Below, one piece after another: positions 53,157-62,520 of a stretch of 64,000 nucleotides of DNA. The position numbers were made by a program, and so were the translations under genes. Numbering within the stretch: position 1 is the first letter of the stretch; the number at the start of each line of letters is the position of its first letter. The notes beneath the pieces are model-generated. The model did not search any database, had not been told where the DNA came from, and saw nothing but the letters and a program-made list of their open reading frames with translations. The DNA is taken from NCBI GenBank assembly GCA_031286615.1, contig JAITUA010000020.1, forward strand, positions 1 to 64,000, given 5' to 3'. This stretch comes from Chryseobacterium sp. Lineage in GTDB: Bacteria; Bacteroidota; Bacteroidia; Flavobacteriales; Weeksellaceae.

Positions 53157-53840
53157 TTAATCTAATATTCTTCCATAAAACCGGCTGATATCAAAATAAA
53201 ATCCCGGAATTTTATATTTATCTTTTTCAAATTCCTGATAATCGCATTTTCCATTATGGCTTTGTGCCTTGGTTTCCATTTGGAATCTGTTCAGAAGTAC
53301 ATATTCATCAGTCACAGAAATAACGTGAAATCCTGTCTCACATTTCAAACCGTCACCAGAAGTAAGGATAGCATTTAATAATCCATGGAAATTTCCAGCG
53401 ATTTTTTCTGCGGTGTCATCATCATTATTTAAATGATATAAATAAGCAAGATAGTTCATAGCACGCAGATCCAGCGGGTTTTCATCCAATGCATCCTGAA
53501 ACAGTTGGATTCCTTTGGAAAGATCTTTTTGTGAAATACCTTCCCCACGATAATATTTGGTTACTTCTTCAGCTTTATTCCCTGTTTTATAGGGTTGATA
53601 GTCTTTTTGAAAAGTATAACCGAAGTAAAGATGACGATATTGACTGCTTGTAAGAAGTGTATCATTCTGTTTTAATCTTTTTAAAAGCTTCGGATAATAC
53701 AATTCTGAGTTTTTATCTTCAATATTTTTTTGAATTAAAGAATAATCAGGTGCTTTAAATTCTATTTTTTGTGCATGCAAAAAAGTAAGCAGTGTTAAAA
53801 AGAATAGAGAGAAAAATGCTTTAATATTCATGGTTTGCAT
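53157..53840 (-). CDS. DUF4919-like exported protein
   Basis: A 227-residue protein with signal peptide ending LHA|Q (about residue 23). It includes SQYRHLYFGYTFQKDYQPY, KGIQLFQDALDENPLDLRAMNYLAYLYHL (a single tetratricopeptide-like helix pair) and a C-terminal strand region with FHVISVTDEYVLLNRFQM. This matches the DUF4919 family of Bacteroidota as far as I can recognise it; function is unknown. It stands alone in the minus strand with a 200-nt AT-rich gap on each side. Confidence 0.75.
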   Translation of the reverse strand: MQTMNIKAFFSLFFLTLLTFLHAQKIEFKAPDYSLIQKNIEDKNSELYYPKLLKRLKQNDTLLTSSQYRHLYFGYTFQKDYQPYKTGNKAEEVTKYYRGEGISQKDLSKGIQLFQDALDENPLDLRAMNYLAYLYHLNNDDDTAEKIAGNFHGLLNAILTSGDGLKCETGFHVISVTDEYVLLNRFQMETKAQSHNGKCDYQEFEKDKYKIPGFYFDISRFYGRILD

Positions 53841-54051
53841 AACGTTGTTGTGATTTTTTGACGACTTAAAAATACGGAATATGTATCAATAAGATAAAAA
53901 TTTACGTACTGTTTGCAAAAAAAGTAATAAAATGTTGTCAAAGTGTTATTTTGTGTCGATAAATTTACTAACTTTATTCGGAATTTAAGAGATTACCCCT
54001 GACATTCAAAGGGGTAAATAACATTTTTAACTAAAAAAACTTAAAATATTA

Positions 54052-54264
54052 ATGAATAGTATCCAAGATGAATTTAAAGTCTTCAAAGACGAATTGAGAA
54101 AGTTGAATATCGAAGTACAGAAAGTTGTAAAAGTAGGAAACGGAAGTATGGATTTCCACGAGGTTTTCTATAAATCGCCGAGGTATGAAGAGGTAAAAAG
54201 TATATATGTTCAGCGTCATAATCTGGACAGTATGATTGAAAAATTTAAACAAGCCTATCATTAA
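54052..54264 (+). CDS. Small hypothetical cytoplasmic protein
   Basis: A 70-residue protein with a charged helical start (IQDEFKVFKDELRKLNIEVQKVV) and second helical part (EVKSIYVQRHNLDSMIEKFKQAYH). No signal peptide, Cys or known domain is seen. Support for it being a real gene comes from good codon use, the ATG start after an AT-rich leader, and a strong, dedicated hairpin terminator 8 nt after the stop. It may be a small regulator or a structural helical protein. The function is not recognised. Confidence 0.72.
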   Translation: MNSIQDEFKVFKDELRKLNIEVQKVVKVGNGSMDFHEVFYKSPRYEEVKSIYVQRHNLDSMIEKFKQAYH

Positions 54265-54271
54265 AAAATAG

Positions 54272-54308
54272 AACATGCGCCGCAGATCCTCTGCGGCGCA
54301 TGTTTTTT
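54272..54308 (+). terminator. Strong terminator after the small gene
   Basis: A perfect 15-bp stem (54272-54286 with 54290-54304, core ATGCGCCGCAGA) and TCC loop are followed by TTTTTT. It is one of the strongest hairpins in the window and lies between convergent genes. Confidence 0.92.
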
Positions 54309-54324
54309 ATAAAACTGTATAATA

Positions 54325-55617
54325 TTAGTCTTTATCGAGTGTAGAAGTTTCCTTTGTGTCCTTCATTCCGGCATAAACAATCAGGGAAAATAAAATACAT
54401 CCCGTAATATACCAGTAGAAATAGCTTTCTGCTCCTGCCTGCTTAAACCACAGGGCAATATATTCTGCAGTTCCTCCGAAAATAGCTACTGTAAGTGCAT
54501 AGGGAAGACCTACACCCAGCGCCCTGATCTCTGAAGGGAAAAGTTCCGCTTTTACAACAGCATTGATGGAGGTATATCCACTGACAATGATCAGAGATGC
54601 CATAATCAGGAAAAAGGCGGTCCACATTGAAGTAGTTGTACTTAAAGCAGTGAGAAGGGGTACGGTGAATAGTGTTCCCAAAATCCCAAAACCCAAAAGA
54701 AGCGGTCTTCTTCCAATTTTGTCTGATAATGCTCCGAAAGCAGGCTGCAGACAGGCAAATATAAATAATGAAATAAAGGAGATAAGGGTAGATTGCTCTT
54801 TAGTCAGATGAACGGTGTTCACCAAGAATTTTTGCATATAAGTGGTATAAGTGTAGAACGCAAGAGTTCCTCCTAATGTAAGCCCAATCACCGTAAGCAA
54901 AGCTTTAGGATGCTTGAGAAGTTCCGTTACCGTTCCTTTTTTCTTTTCACTAAGTTCTTTTTTATTCTCAAATGCTTCGGTTTCGTGAAGATTGGCTCTT
55001 AAATATAAAGCGATAACAGAAAGTAATGCTCCGATGACAAAAGGAATTCTCCAGCCCCATTCTTCAAGCTGAGTCTCTGTTAAAAGCAGTTTCTGTAAGA
55101 TCAGTTGTATTCCCAGTGCAATCAGCTGTCCTCCGATCAGGGTTACATACTGAAAGCTTGAATAAAACCCTCTTTTGTCTTCCGATGCCATTTCGCTGAG
55201 GTAAGTTGCGGAAACACCGTATTCACCTCCTACACTCAATCCCTGTAGTAATCTGGCGATCAGTAATAAGGCTGGCGCCAGGATTCCGATAGTTTTATAA
55301 GTAGGAGTAAGGGCAATCAGCAGAGATCCGAATGACATAAGTAATACCGAAAGGGTCATTGCCTTTTTTCTTCCGATCTTATCCGCAATACTTCCGAATA
55401 TCCAGCCTCCAATGGGGCGCATCAGAAAACCTACTGCAAATATTCCCGCTGTATTCATCAACTGTGCATTCAGGTCAGAATCCGGGAAAAATGAATGTGA
55501 AAAATAAATGGCAAAGGCAGCGTAGGCATACCAGTCGTACCATTCAACAAGGTTTCCTATAGATCCGCCTATGATGGCTTTGATTCTTTGACCAGTAGTG
55601 ATTGTAGGTGAATTCAT
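54325..55617 (-). CDS. MFS transporter, metabolite:H+ symporter (KgtP/ProP-type)
   Basis: A 430-residue 12-TM inner-membrane transporter of the MHS subfamily. The start NLVEWYDWYAYA and the loop 2-3 motif GSIADKIGRKKAM are characteristic, as is GLSVGGEYGVSATYLSEMA in the TM4-5 region, and a repeat DKIGRRPLL in the second half. Close relatives carry alpha-ketoglutarate, citrate, proline/betaine or shikimate, so it probably imports a small carboxylate or osmolyte with protons. It stands alone. Confidence 0.92.
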   Translation of the reverse strand: MNSPTITTGQRIKAIIGGSIGNLVEWYDWYAYAAFAIYFSHSFFPDSDLNAQLMNTAGIFAVGFLMRPIGGWIFGSIADKIGRKKAMTLSVLLMSFGSLLIALTPTYKTIGILAPALLLIARLLQGLSVGGEYGVSATYLSEMASEDKRGFYSSFQYVTLIGGQLIALGIQLILQKLLLTETQLEEWGWRIPFVIGALLSVIALYLRANLHETEAFENKKELSEKKKGTVTELLKHPKALLTVIGLTLGGTLAFYTYTTYMQKFLVNTVHLTKEQSTLISFISLFIFACLQPAFGALSDKIGRRPLLLGFGILGTLFTVPLLTALSTTTSMWTAFFLIMASLIIVSGYTSINAVVKAELFPSEIRALGVGLPYALTVAIFGGTAEYIALWFKQAGAESYFYWYITGCILFSLIVYAGMKDTKETSTLDKD

Positions 55618-55719
55618 AAAGTATTATTTCAGACAAGTTTTTGACACCCAAGATACAAATTTCAGAAAAAAATAAATCGCTCTGAAAAAGAACGATTTAC
55701 AAGTATAAGCTGTGTGTGT

Positions 55720-56472
55720 TTAAAATCTATACCCAATAGAAAGCCCGCTTCTGAAGCCTGCCCACGGACCATCCACTTTTATTTTGGCTCCATTGGCATT
55801 GGTTTCAACAGTATATTTTACAAATGGAATGTCGAGGTTTTCAATTTCTTTTTTAAGCTGAGCCTGCATATCAGGAGTCAATACATAATCTGAGGTCATC
55901 ATAAAATCACCTTTTCCGCTTCCATAATGAGCGCCTGCAATCCAGAAATCAAGAACAAGATTCTGACTTCGGGTAAGAAAAAATTGTAAGCCGACCATCA
56001 GACCTCCGCTGTTTCCATTGGTATCTCCCTGTCCTTTAAGCGGAATTTGATAGGTAACTCCATTGGGGTCATTATAATCATAATAAAAATCAAAAGTATT
56101 GGAAGTAACACTTGAATATCGATAGTAAGGCGCAAAATAAAATCCTTTTCCATACCCTTTTCCAATATAAAACCTGGGTTCTATGGTGAAATTGGTGGCT
56201 TTTACCCTAAGATTCTGGAATCTTTTTTCATCCTCATCTTTCAAAAAGGCATTGATGAATGGTACTTTTCCTTCCGGCATCGTTCCAAAACCGATGTTTA
56301 CCGAAAACCATTGGTTGATGGCACGCTCATAAGACAAATTAATATTTCTGAAAGCATAAGCCGTGACATTGGTCTTGATGATATTCATCTTTTCTGCCGA
56401 ACTGTTTTGAATTTCCTGAGCTCCCAATACTGAAAAAAGAAAGCACGGAATTAATATGAATACTTTTTTCAT
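55720..56472 (-). CDS. Outer-membrane beta-barrel protein (DUF3575-like)
   Basis: A 250-residue protein. The ATG at 56472 gives a signal peptide (about 1-18, LGA|Q); an upstream in-frame ATG would add an unlikely 12-residue lead. The mature protein has amphipathic strands (NVTAYAFRNINLSYERAINQWFSVNIGFG; TIEPRFYIGKGYGKGFYFAPYYRY; SGLMVGLQFFL-like) and ends in aromatic YRF, an outer-membrane insertion signal. This fits DUF3575 proteins of Bacteroidota, of unknown role. Divergent from the next gene, 163 nt apart. Confidence 0.82.
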   Translation of the reverse strand: MKKVFILIPCFLFSVLGAQEIQNSSAEKMNIIKTNVTAYAFRNINLSYERAINQWFSVNIGFGTMPEGKVPFINAFLKDEDEKRFQNLRVKATNFTIEPRFYIGKGYGKGFYFAPYYRYSSVTSNTFDFYYDYNDPNGVTYQIPLKGQGDTNGNSGGLMVGLQFFLTRSQNLVLDFWIAGAHYGSGKGDFMMTSDYVLTPDMQAQLKKEIENLDIPFVKYTVETNANGAKIKVDGPWAGFRSGLSIGYRF

Positions 56473-56635
56473 GACTTTATATTTTGTGGTGTTAAACAAT
56501 ACCAGCAAAAAACGGGCTATTTAACATAATAATTAGATTTAAAGAAAAATTATTGGTAAATCCTTAATGTTAACGATCAATAATGTAATATACAACGGAG
56601 ATTGATTGTCCTAATAGTATAATTCATCTTTTGAC

Positions 56636-58720
56636 ATGAAAAAAACTATTTATACCATATTCTTTCTTTGCGGAGCTTTTGCTTTTGCTCAGGAGAAGAA
56701 AAATGATACAGCCGATGTTGCAGCAACAAAAGAGATTCAGGAAGTTATTTTAAAATCACAACGTAAAAAACAGTTTGCGGATAAAGCAGTTTATACTTTT
56801 GATAAAGAAGCGCTGGAAAGAGCACGTTATGCAAAAGATCTGCTTCGTACTCTTCCTGAGTTACAGCTGGATCCGGTAGCCAATACAATTACCAGTACTA
56901 AGGGAGGGACTACATTCTTTCTGATCAATGGGATTGAAGCTACAGATATGCAGATCCGAAGTATAGCTCCCAGTGAAGTGGTAAAGGTAGAATATTATGA
57001 TATTCCGCCTGCAAGATGGGCAACAAGAGCTGATACCGTAGTTAATATTCTGACGAGATCCACAGAAACAGGATATGTTTTCGGAGCTGATGTGTCTACT
57101 GCCTTAAATACCGGATTCGTGAACGGTTCTGCTTATGCCGATTATACTAAAGGAAAAAATAATTTCGGACTTGAATATTCCCTGAATGTGAGGGATTATG
57201 ATGACCGAAGAGTAAACAGTATCTATGATTACGAGCTGAACGGAAAGCATTATCGTTCTGATGAAAACAGGAAAGATCATTTCGGATATACTTTCCAGAA
57301 TGTTGCTTTGCGTTATACCAGACTTGTCCCTGATGATTATGCTTTTCAGGCTAAATTGAATATGGATATTTTCAGCAGGTTTTCAAAAGGAGTAGGGCAG
57401 AGTGTCTTTAGTGAAGATAATCTGAAAGAAGAGCATGCAATGTTTAAAAATAATGGTTCGGATTATGTAATTCCTAAGCTGGATCTTTATTATTCCAAAA
57501 GGATTGGTGAAAAAGATGAGGTAAGTATTAATGTTGTAGGATCTCATTACACCACCAATACTTCAGAAACTGCCAGTGAATGGATTGTAGGCTCGGGACT
57601 TTCGGTATATGATAATGATATGGTTCTGAAAGCAAAGCAAACAAGTCTGGTAGGAGAGCTTGCCCATACTCATGATTTTAAAGCTGGAAAACTTTCATCC
57701 GGATATCGTATTTCAAGGTCTTTCATTTCCAATGATCTGAATAACCTTGCCGGATATTCTCAATACAGTGTTACTTATCTGGAACAGTATTTTTATACCG
57801 AGTTTGCGGGAAAGGTTAATCAATTCAGTTACCGTCTCGGAGCAGGTCTTACGAATATCCACAACAAGAGTGCAGAGAATACTTTTGATGAATGGACTTT
57901 CACCCCGAAGGTTATTTTAGCTTATCAGATCAAAAATAATCAGAATCTTCGCTTTACAGCAAGTTATAATCCGGTAAGTCCATGGAGTAACGCTTTGAGC
58001 AGTAATGTGGTACAGTTAGCGCCAAATATTGTCCAAAGAGGAAACTCTTTTTTAGAATCTCAACAGGTCTTTTCTAATAACCTGACATATTCTTTTAATA
58101 ATAAATATTTTGATTTCAACGCGGGTTTATTTTACCGGTATACCAATAGAGTGATCAATCAATATTATGTTCAGGATGACGTATTGGGAGGCTATGCGCT
58201 GACTTATGAAAACGGAAAAAACGGACAACGGTACGGAGTGCAGCTTACAGGATCTTATAAACCGTTCGGGAATAGCCTGCTTGTAATAAAAGCTGTGATA
58301 ACGCCTACTTCTGAAATGGTAAGAACGAGTACAGGGGCTTTGATCAAGAATGATTATCTGGGAAATTACTTTTCGCTTTCTTCAGAATATAAATCTTTCT
58401 CACTCCAGTATCAGTTCAATATTCCGGTGTATAGCCTTAATGGAGCTTTCCTCAATACAAATGAAAACCAGAATAATATTTTTATAAGTTATAAGCATAA
58501 GAACTGGACATTTTCCACAGGAATGTACTGGATAGGAATGCCTTCGGAATATAAAACAAAAAGTTTACCTGAAAGCTTAGTCGACTATAAAATTCATACA
58601 CAGATTATGAACAATAAATCCATGTTTGTATTAGGATTGAGTTATGATTTCTCCAAAGGGAAAAAGACCGAAATTCAGCGAAAGCTTAATAATGAAACGG
58701 CTCCTGCAGCTACCTTTTAA
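56636..58720 (+). CDS. TonB-dependent-receptor-like outer-membrane protein (OMP_b-brl_3 type)
   Basis: A 694-residue outer-membrane protein with signal peptide about 1-18 (AFA|Q). A short N-terminal region with a TonB-box-like EIQEVIL precedes a plug-like domain (about 40-135, including RTLPELQLDPVANTITSTKGGTTFFLINGIEATD split over two strands). The remainder is a barrel of long beta strands. It lacks the carboxypeptidase-like N-domain of SusC proteins. Such proteins occur as outer-membrane beta-barrel family proteins in Flavobacteriia. The cargo is unknown and no SusD gene is adjacent. Confidence 0.85.
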   Translation: MKKTIYTIFFLCGAFAFAQEKKNDTADVAATKEIQEVILKSQRKKQFADKAVYTFDKEALERARYAKDLLRTLPELQLDPVANTITSTKGGTTFFLINGIEATDMQIRSIAPSEVVKVEYYDIPPARWATRADTVVNILTRSTETGYVFGADVSTALNTGFVNGSAYADYTKGKNNFGLEYSLNVRDYDDRRVNSIYDYELNGKHYRSDENRKDHFGYTFQNVALRYTRLVPDDYAFQAKLNMDIFSRFSKGVGQSVFSEDNLKEEHAMFKNNGSDYVIPKLDLYYSKRIGEKDEVSINVVGSHYTTNTSETASEWIVGSGLSVYDNDMVLKAKQTSLVGELAHTHDFKAGKLSSGYRISRSFISNDLNNLAGYSQYSVTYLEQYFYTEFAGKVNQFSYRLGAGLTNIHNKSAENTFDEWTFTPKVILAYQIKNNQNLRFTASYNPVSPWSNALSSNVVQLAPNIVQRGNSFLESQQVFSNNLTYSFNNKYFDFNAGLFYRYTNRVINQYYVQDDVLGGYALTYENGKNGQRYGVQLTGSYKPFGNSLLVIKAVITPTSEMVRTSTGALIKNDYLGNYFSLSSEYKSFSLQYQFNIPVYSLNGAFLNTNENQNNIFISYKHKNWTFSTGMYWIGMPSEYKTKSLPESLVDYKIHTQIMNNKSMFVLGLSYDFSKGKKTEIQRKLNNETAPAATF

Positions 58721-58743
58721 AAGCAAATTTGAATGTTAATAAG

Positions 58744-58776
58744 AAATCCCCGCTCATTTGTAGGAGCGGGGATTTT
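58744..58776 (+). terminator. Terminator of the outer-membrane receptor gene
   Basis: AAATCCCCGCTC pairs with GAGCGGGGATTT around an 8-nt loop, followed by T residues. Confidence 0.9.
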
Positions 58777-58800
58777 GTTTTTAACCAAGGTATTTAATGA

Positions 58801-58832
58801 AATCGCCGGCTGATAAAATCAGCCGGCGATTC
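58801..58832 (-). terminator. Hairpin ending the ribB transcript
   Basis: AATCGCCGGCTGAT and ATCAGCCGGCGATT form a perfect 14-bp stem with loop AAAA-like. On the minus strand it lies just beyond the ribB stop. The T run is weak, so it may act as a stabiliser or rho-dependent end. Confidence 0.75.
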
Positions 58833-58853
58833 TGCGCGTTAAAAAACTAAATT

Positions 58854-59501
58854 TTAGTTGCTCATGATCATTTTACGGTAAGCATAAATATCTTCGATGG
58901 TTACGACGCTCATTCCTTTTTTGATGGCAAAGTCTACAATCTCAGGAAGTCTTGCCATAGAACCATCCTCATTGGTGAGTTCACAAAGTACGGCATCATC
59001 ACCCAGATTGGCCATTTTTACAAGATCTACGCTGCCTTCAGTGTGGCCGCGTCTTTCAAATACACCATCTTTTCTGGCAATCAGAGGGAAGACATGGCCC
59101 GGACTTGCAATATGCTCTGCCTGGGCATTGGATGCCACAGCAGTTCTGATCGTTGTTACACGGTCTTTTGCTGAAACTCCTGATTCTACACCTTCTCTGG
59201 CCTCAATGGAAATGGTAAATGCAGTTTGGTTTTTTGAATTGTTGTTTTCCACCATCGGACGAAGGTTGAGGTGGCGGCTCTTTTCCTCAGAAATACATAA
59301 GCACACAATACCGCTGCATTCGCGGATCAGAAGTGCCATGTCCTGTTCTGTAATAGTGGAAGCGGGAAAGATGATATCACCTTCATTTTCACGGTTTTCA
59401 TCATCTACCAGTAGAATACCTTTTCCCTGTTGTAAAGTTGAAAGTGCTTTTTCTACACGTTCTTTGGAGGTTGCTCCGAATTGTTCTAATAATTTTTCCA
59501 T
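58854..59501 (-). CDS. ribB: 3,4-dihydroxy-2-butanone-4-phosphate synthase
   Basis: A 215-residue single-domain RibB of riboflavin synthesis, converting ribulose-5-phosphate to DHBP and formate. Active-site segments are [30 protein letters not shown], and [14 protein letters not shown]. The [17 protein letters not shown] block and [16 protein letters not shown] with the substrate Glu follow. No GTP cyclohydrolase II domain is fused, unlike RibBA proteins, so ribA must be elsewhere. An FMN riboswitch in its 5-prime leader shows feedback control by FMN. Confidence 0.97.
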   Translation of the reverse strand: MEKLLEQFGATSKERVEKALSTLQQGKGILLVDDENRENEGDIIFPASTITEQDMALLIRECSGIVCLCISEEKSRHLNLRPMVENNNSKNQTAFTISIEAREGVESGVSAKDRVTTIRTAVASNAQAEHIASPGHVFPLIARKDGVFERRGHTEGSVDLVKMANLGDDAVLCELTNEDGSMARLPEIVDFAIKKGMSVVTIEDIYAYRKMIMSN

Positions 59502-59591
59502 GTTATTTTACTTTTAAAAGTTAAAATAGTCTTCGGTACATGGAAATGAAATACAACGCAACAAGAATCCATAAGGAATCTTATTGGTCAT

Positions 59592-59713
59592 CTCATTTTC
59601 TTCTCCCATCCAGACTTTAACTGTCGGTTCCGGAATTTCACCAGATCAGTCCCTTCAAAAGAAAGGAGTCGCGGACTGTAACCGCCGGTAGGGAATTTCA
59701 CCCTGCCCCGAAG
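59592..59713 (-). ncRNA. FMN riboswitch (RFN element)
   Basis: On the minus strand the leader of ribB contains the RFN landmarks: CGGGGCAGGGTGAAATTCCC, the GGCGGTTACAGTCCGC core, GGTGAAATTCCGGAACC with CGACAGT, and AAAGTCTGGATGGGAGAAG at the end. Three-way pairings of the conserved arms are readable by eye. The distance to the ribB ATG is about 90 nt. It should lower ribB expression when FMN is bound; a clear terminator or anti-terminator was not identified, so translational control is possible. Confidence 0.95.
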
Positions 59714-59865
59714 AAAACTTATACTAAGTTTTGCTGTATGTTGTAATTTAAATTTTTATTTCATTGAATAGTATTTAACGCACAGACCGCTAATTTCGGG
59801 AAGTTTTTTGAAATGGAGAAGAGATTTGTAAGATTTATAATACCATACAGGAGGTATTTATTTTT

Positions 59866-60219
59866 TTAGACTGCTCTCAGGATTTTCTCCATCTTCTTTC
59901 CCTTCGCCAGCTCATCAATGAGTTTATCCATATAGCGGATATTTCGCATGAGTTCATCTTCAATTTCTTCCACGCGATATCCACAAATTACTCCTTTAAT
60001 CAATGAAACATTGGGATTCATCTGAGGAGCCTGATCAAAAAAAGTAATAAAATCATTTCTTTTATCAATCTGTTCCTGTAAGCCCTTTTCATCATAACCT
60101 GTCAGCCAGCAGATAATTTCATGAACTTCTGATTTTGTACGTCCCTTTTTTTCTGCTTTTTGAATATAATGTGGATACACACTGGCAAAAGCCGTTGTAA
60201 AAATTTTGGTATTCTGCAT
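59866..60219 (-). CDS. DUF2200 domain protein
   Basis: A 117-residue cytoplasmic protein of the DUF2200 family. Recognisable parts are [31 protein letters not shown] (two adjoining blocks), [57 protein letters not shown] (given as its family blocks). No catalytic signature is known and no operon partner is obvious; it ends 41 nt from the next gene on the same strand. Function is unknown in the family. Confidence 0.9.
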   Translation of the reverse strand: MQNTKIFTTAFASVYPHYIQKAEKKGRTKSEVHEIICWLTGYDEKGLQEQIDKRNDFITFFDQAPQMNPNVSLIKGVICGYRVEEIEDELMRNIRYMDKLIDELAKGKKMEKILRAV

Positions 60220-60260
60220 GACTGTATTGCTGTTAATTAATTTTTAGAGAAAGGTTTTAA

Positions 60261-61505
60261 TTACCACTTCCAGATCTGAGGCTCATCTTTCCAGATCAGC
60301 AGTCTGAACTCTTCATAATGTTTTCCATTGCCTATGGTATGGGTATCTCTGTGTCCTTTTTCTAGTTTTAATTTGTGTAAAATACCTGAGTGTGCCGCTA
60401 CCCAAAGGGTTTCTTCATCATCAGAAAGCGCTATTCCTGTAATGGTAGAACCAAGAAAGTACTTCCAAAGCTGATTTCCACTCTTATCAAAAGCTTTGAT
60501 ATAGCCGTAAGCATCTCCCAGTATATAATAATCTTTTATAGCAACTCCTTCATATACTCTCATTTCTTCATCAATGAAAGTAAAGTCTTCACTTTCTGTA
60601 TATGCTTCAATATCAGCTCCTATATATTGATCGGCATTGATCCCAATGGTAATTCCGTTGTAAAAGTGACAGGAATTTGTAATCAGCTGGCTGTCATCTT
60701 TTGCAAAAAGACAAAAATGTGGATAAGAAGATTGAGGGCCTATAGATCCTACAGTATTACCTTCATGATCCAATATTCTGTGATCATAACACTGATCTCC
60801 TACTACGATATAAGAATTGTCGTTGGAAAGCGCTGCATTTTCCATGTCAATCTGAGAACTCCAATCTTCTTCATTATCTTCATTGATGGGATGGATGAGT
60901 TTTTTTTCAGTATTTGAAACGAGGAAAATTCCGTCTGAAGAAACAATCACAACTTTGCTTCCATCATTGAATGGGAATAAATTTGTAATCCCGAAATCTG
61001 GGTTTTCATCCAGTTCAAATTCATTGATGAGGTCTCCATTCCAGCCTTTGTATAAAGATATTTTATGAGAATCTGCAATGGCGAAAATGTTTTCCCTTTT
61101 GGATTTCCCGATAGCCCGGATATTTTCATCAAGTTGTGTGACAATATCTTTATCAAGAAGATATGCTTGTCTTTTTTCATATGAAGTGCCTGTCAGGAAA
61201 ACAATTTTTTCCTCAGAAATAAAGTGCAAATGCTCAATATTCTGAGCTTTATTTTCCATTAAAGGAATGATAGGTGCGTGAGCAGGCGGGAAATGTTCTC
61301 TGAAATTTTCTGTATCTCCGTTTTTGTTGGCAGTTTTAAGCAATTCAAAAACTTCGCGGGCTATATTAGCTCTTTTATCTTCAGGTTCTTCACCTTTCCA
61401 GTTTTCCCAGCCGTTTTTTTCACCAAACTCAACCATTTCATTGATGTCTTTTGCATAACGTTCTCCTTCTGAGAACCATTCTTTTTGGATTGTAGTGTTG
61501 TACAT
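60261..61505 (-). CDS. Cytoplasmic beta-propeller (PQQ/WD-like) protein
   Basis: A 414-residue protein without signal peptide. Residues about 1-80 are helical and acidic (DINEMVEFGEKNGWENW). Residues about 90-400 repeat beta-sheet units with motifs such as FAIADSHKISLYKG, GIFLVSNTEKKLIHPI, YIKAFDKSGNQLWKYFLGS and TLWVAAHSGILHKLKLEKG, typical of PQQ-like/WD40-type propellers (about six blades by eye). It may be a sensor or scaffold; nothing in the neighbourhood tells more. It is co-directional with DUF2200 at 41 nt and likely co-transcribed. Confidence 0.78.
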   Translation of the reverse strand: MYNTTIQKEWFSEGERYAKDINEMVEFGEKNGWENWKGEEPEDKRANIAREVFELLKTANKNGDTENFREHFPPAHAPIIPLMENKAQNIEHLHFISEEKIVFLTGTSYEKRQAYLLDKDIVTQLDENIRAIGKSKRENIFAIADSHKISLYKGWNGDLINEFELDENPDFGITNLFPFNDGSKVVIVSSDGIFLVSNTEKKLIHPINEDNEEDWSSQIDMENAALSNDNSYIVVGDQCYDHRILDHEGNTVGSIGPQSSYPHFCLFAKDDSQLITNSCHFYNGITIGINADQYIGADIEAYTESEDFTFIDEEMRVYEGVAIKDYYILGDAYGYIKAFDKSGNQLWKYFLGSTITGIALSDDEETLWVAAHSGILHKLKLEKGHRDTHTIGNGKHYEEFRLLIWKDEPQIWKW

Positions 61506-61623
61506 TGAATTTTTTTATGTTAAAATTTTATTGAAAAATGAGGTGATATTCCTTACCAACTAACTTACAAAAAATCTAATAATCCGGTGTGATAAAAACA
61601 TGCTGGTTATTAGAGAAATTCGT

Positions 61624-61972
61624 TGTGGATAGTCTCTGGTATTAGCTTTAAAATAATACATAAGAATAATAAGGTTAAAAAAATGTGGATAAGTTATCCA
61701 CAGAACTTATCCACATAATTTTTTATTTCTGAAATTTTTCAAAAAATTAGTATTGATTTAATTTATTTATTTTCAAAATGTTATGCTGTTTGTTTTCCTA
61801 GGTGGAAAACTTATCCATACTTTATCCACAGCTGTAAATAGGATGTTGAAAAGTTATCCACAAATATTCAAAAATGTGGACAACCTGGTTTTATATATGT
61901 AACTATCTTAAAATCAATTATTTTTAAAATAGTTCTTTACTTTTTTGAAATTTCATGTCAGACTTATCCACA
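61624..61972. other. DnaA-box cluster, candidate replication origin or DnaA reservoir
   Basis: Nine DnaA-box-like sites lie in 349 bp. Perfect TTATCCACA occurs at 61694-61702, 61707-61715, 61822-61830, 61854-61862 and 61964-61972, and in reverse at 61684-61692. One-base variants are at 61811-61819, 61875-61883 (reverse) and 61624-61632 (reverse). TGTGGATAA-G-TTATCCACA at 61684-61702 is an exact palindrome. The stretch 61716-61800 is very AT-rich, like an unwinding element. The rest of the gap 61506-61984 holds no gene. No dnaA gene is in the window. Confidence 0.7.
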
Positions 61973-61984
61973 AAATGGATGATA

Positions 61985-62488
61985 TTATTGCTTATCCTTA
62001 TAAATATTCCAGAAGTTGAAATCTGTCATTGGAGCATCTGTTATTCCGATATTTCGTCCCATTGTTACAATTTGTCCTCTGTGATAAGTTCCGTGAAGAA
62101 TGGCGTGCTGAATGTATTCATATTTTGAAAAGTCACACTGAAACCATTGAGACTCTATTTTTACATTTTTTGTAAGATCATCTTCAGAGAGACTTTCCAC
62201 ATAATCTACCAGCTTTTGTGAATTGTTTTTAATAGCATTGAAAACATCTTCCTTGTCTGTGGTTTCTGTAGTTTTAGTAAAATCAAAATCATTTTTTTCA
62301 GAAATGTGACTCCACCAGTATTCTTGAGTCTGCCAGATATGGTGTAAAGTTTTCAGGATTGTCGGAAAACTTGAAATTGTTTCCTGATTCAATTGTTCGT
62401 CAGACTTTGTGGATAACCAGTCAATATATTTGTTGACTACCCAATTGTTGTACTGTACGCTTTTGTTGACTAATGCTTTTAAGCTCAT
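61985..62488 (-). CDS. DinB-family (YfiT-like) metal-binding protein
   Basis: A 167-residue four-helix-bundle protein, unrelated to DNA polymerase IV. The conserved metal-binding His are in LKTLHHIWQTQEYWW and in HAILHGTYHRGQI. Members of the DinB/YfiT group often carry nickel or other divalent metals and some are thiol transferases, but here the reaction is not known. It borders the DnaA-box region, with its end at 61985. A single perfect DnaA box also lies inside it at 62408-62416. Confidence 0.9.
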   Translation of the reverse strand: MSLKALVNKSVQYNNWVVNKYIDWLSTKSDEQLNQETISSFPTILKTLHHIWQTQEYWWSHISEKNDFDFTKTTETTDKEDVFNAIKNNSQKLVDYVESLSEDDLTKNVKIESQWFQCDFSKYEYIQHAILHGTYHRGQIVTMGRNIGITDAPMTDFNFWNIYKDKQ

Positions 62489-62520
62489 AATATTAGTATT
62501 TAGTTGGTGTAATAGGAAAA

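Noticed and set aside
54049..54276. Minus-strand frame covering the small gene at 54052
   Set aside because: The plus-strand frame has the better start, codon use and terminator; the reverse frame is rich in Phe/Ile as expected of a shadow.
62408..62416. Reverse DnaA box inside the DinB-like gene
   Set aside because: Over 430 bp from the cluster and within coding sequence; not counted as part of the candidate origin.
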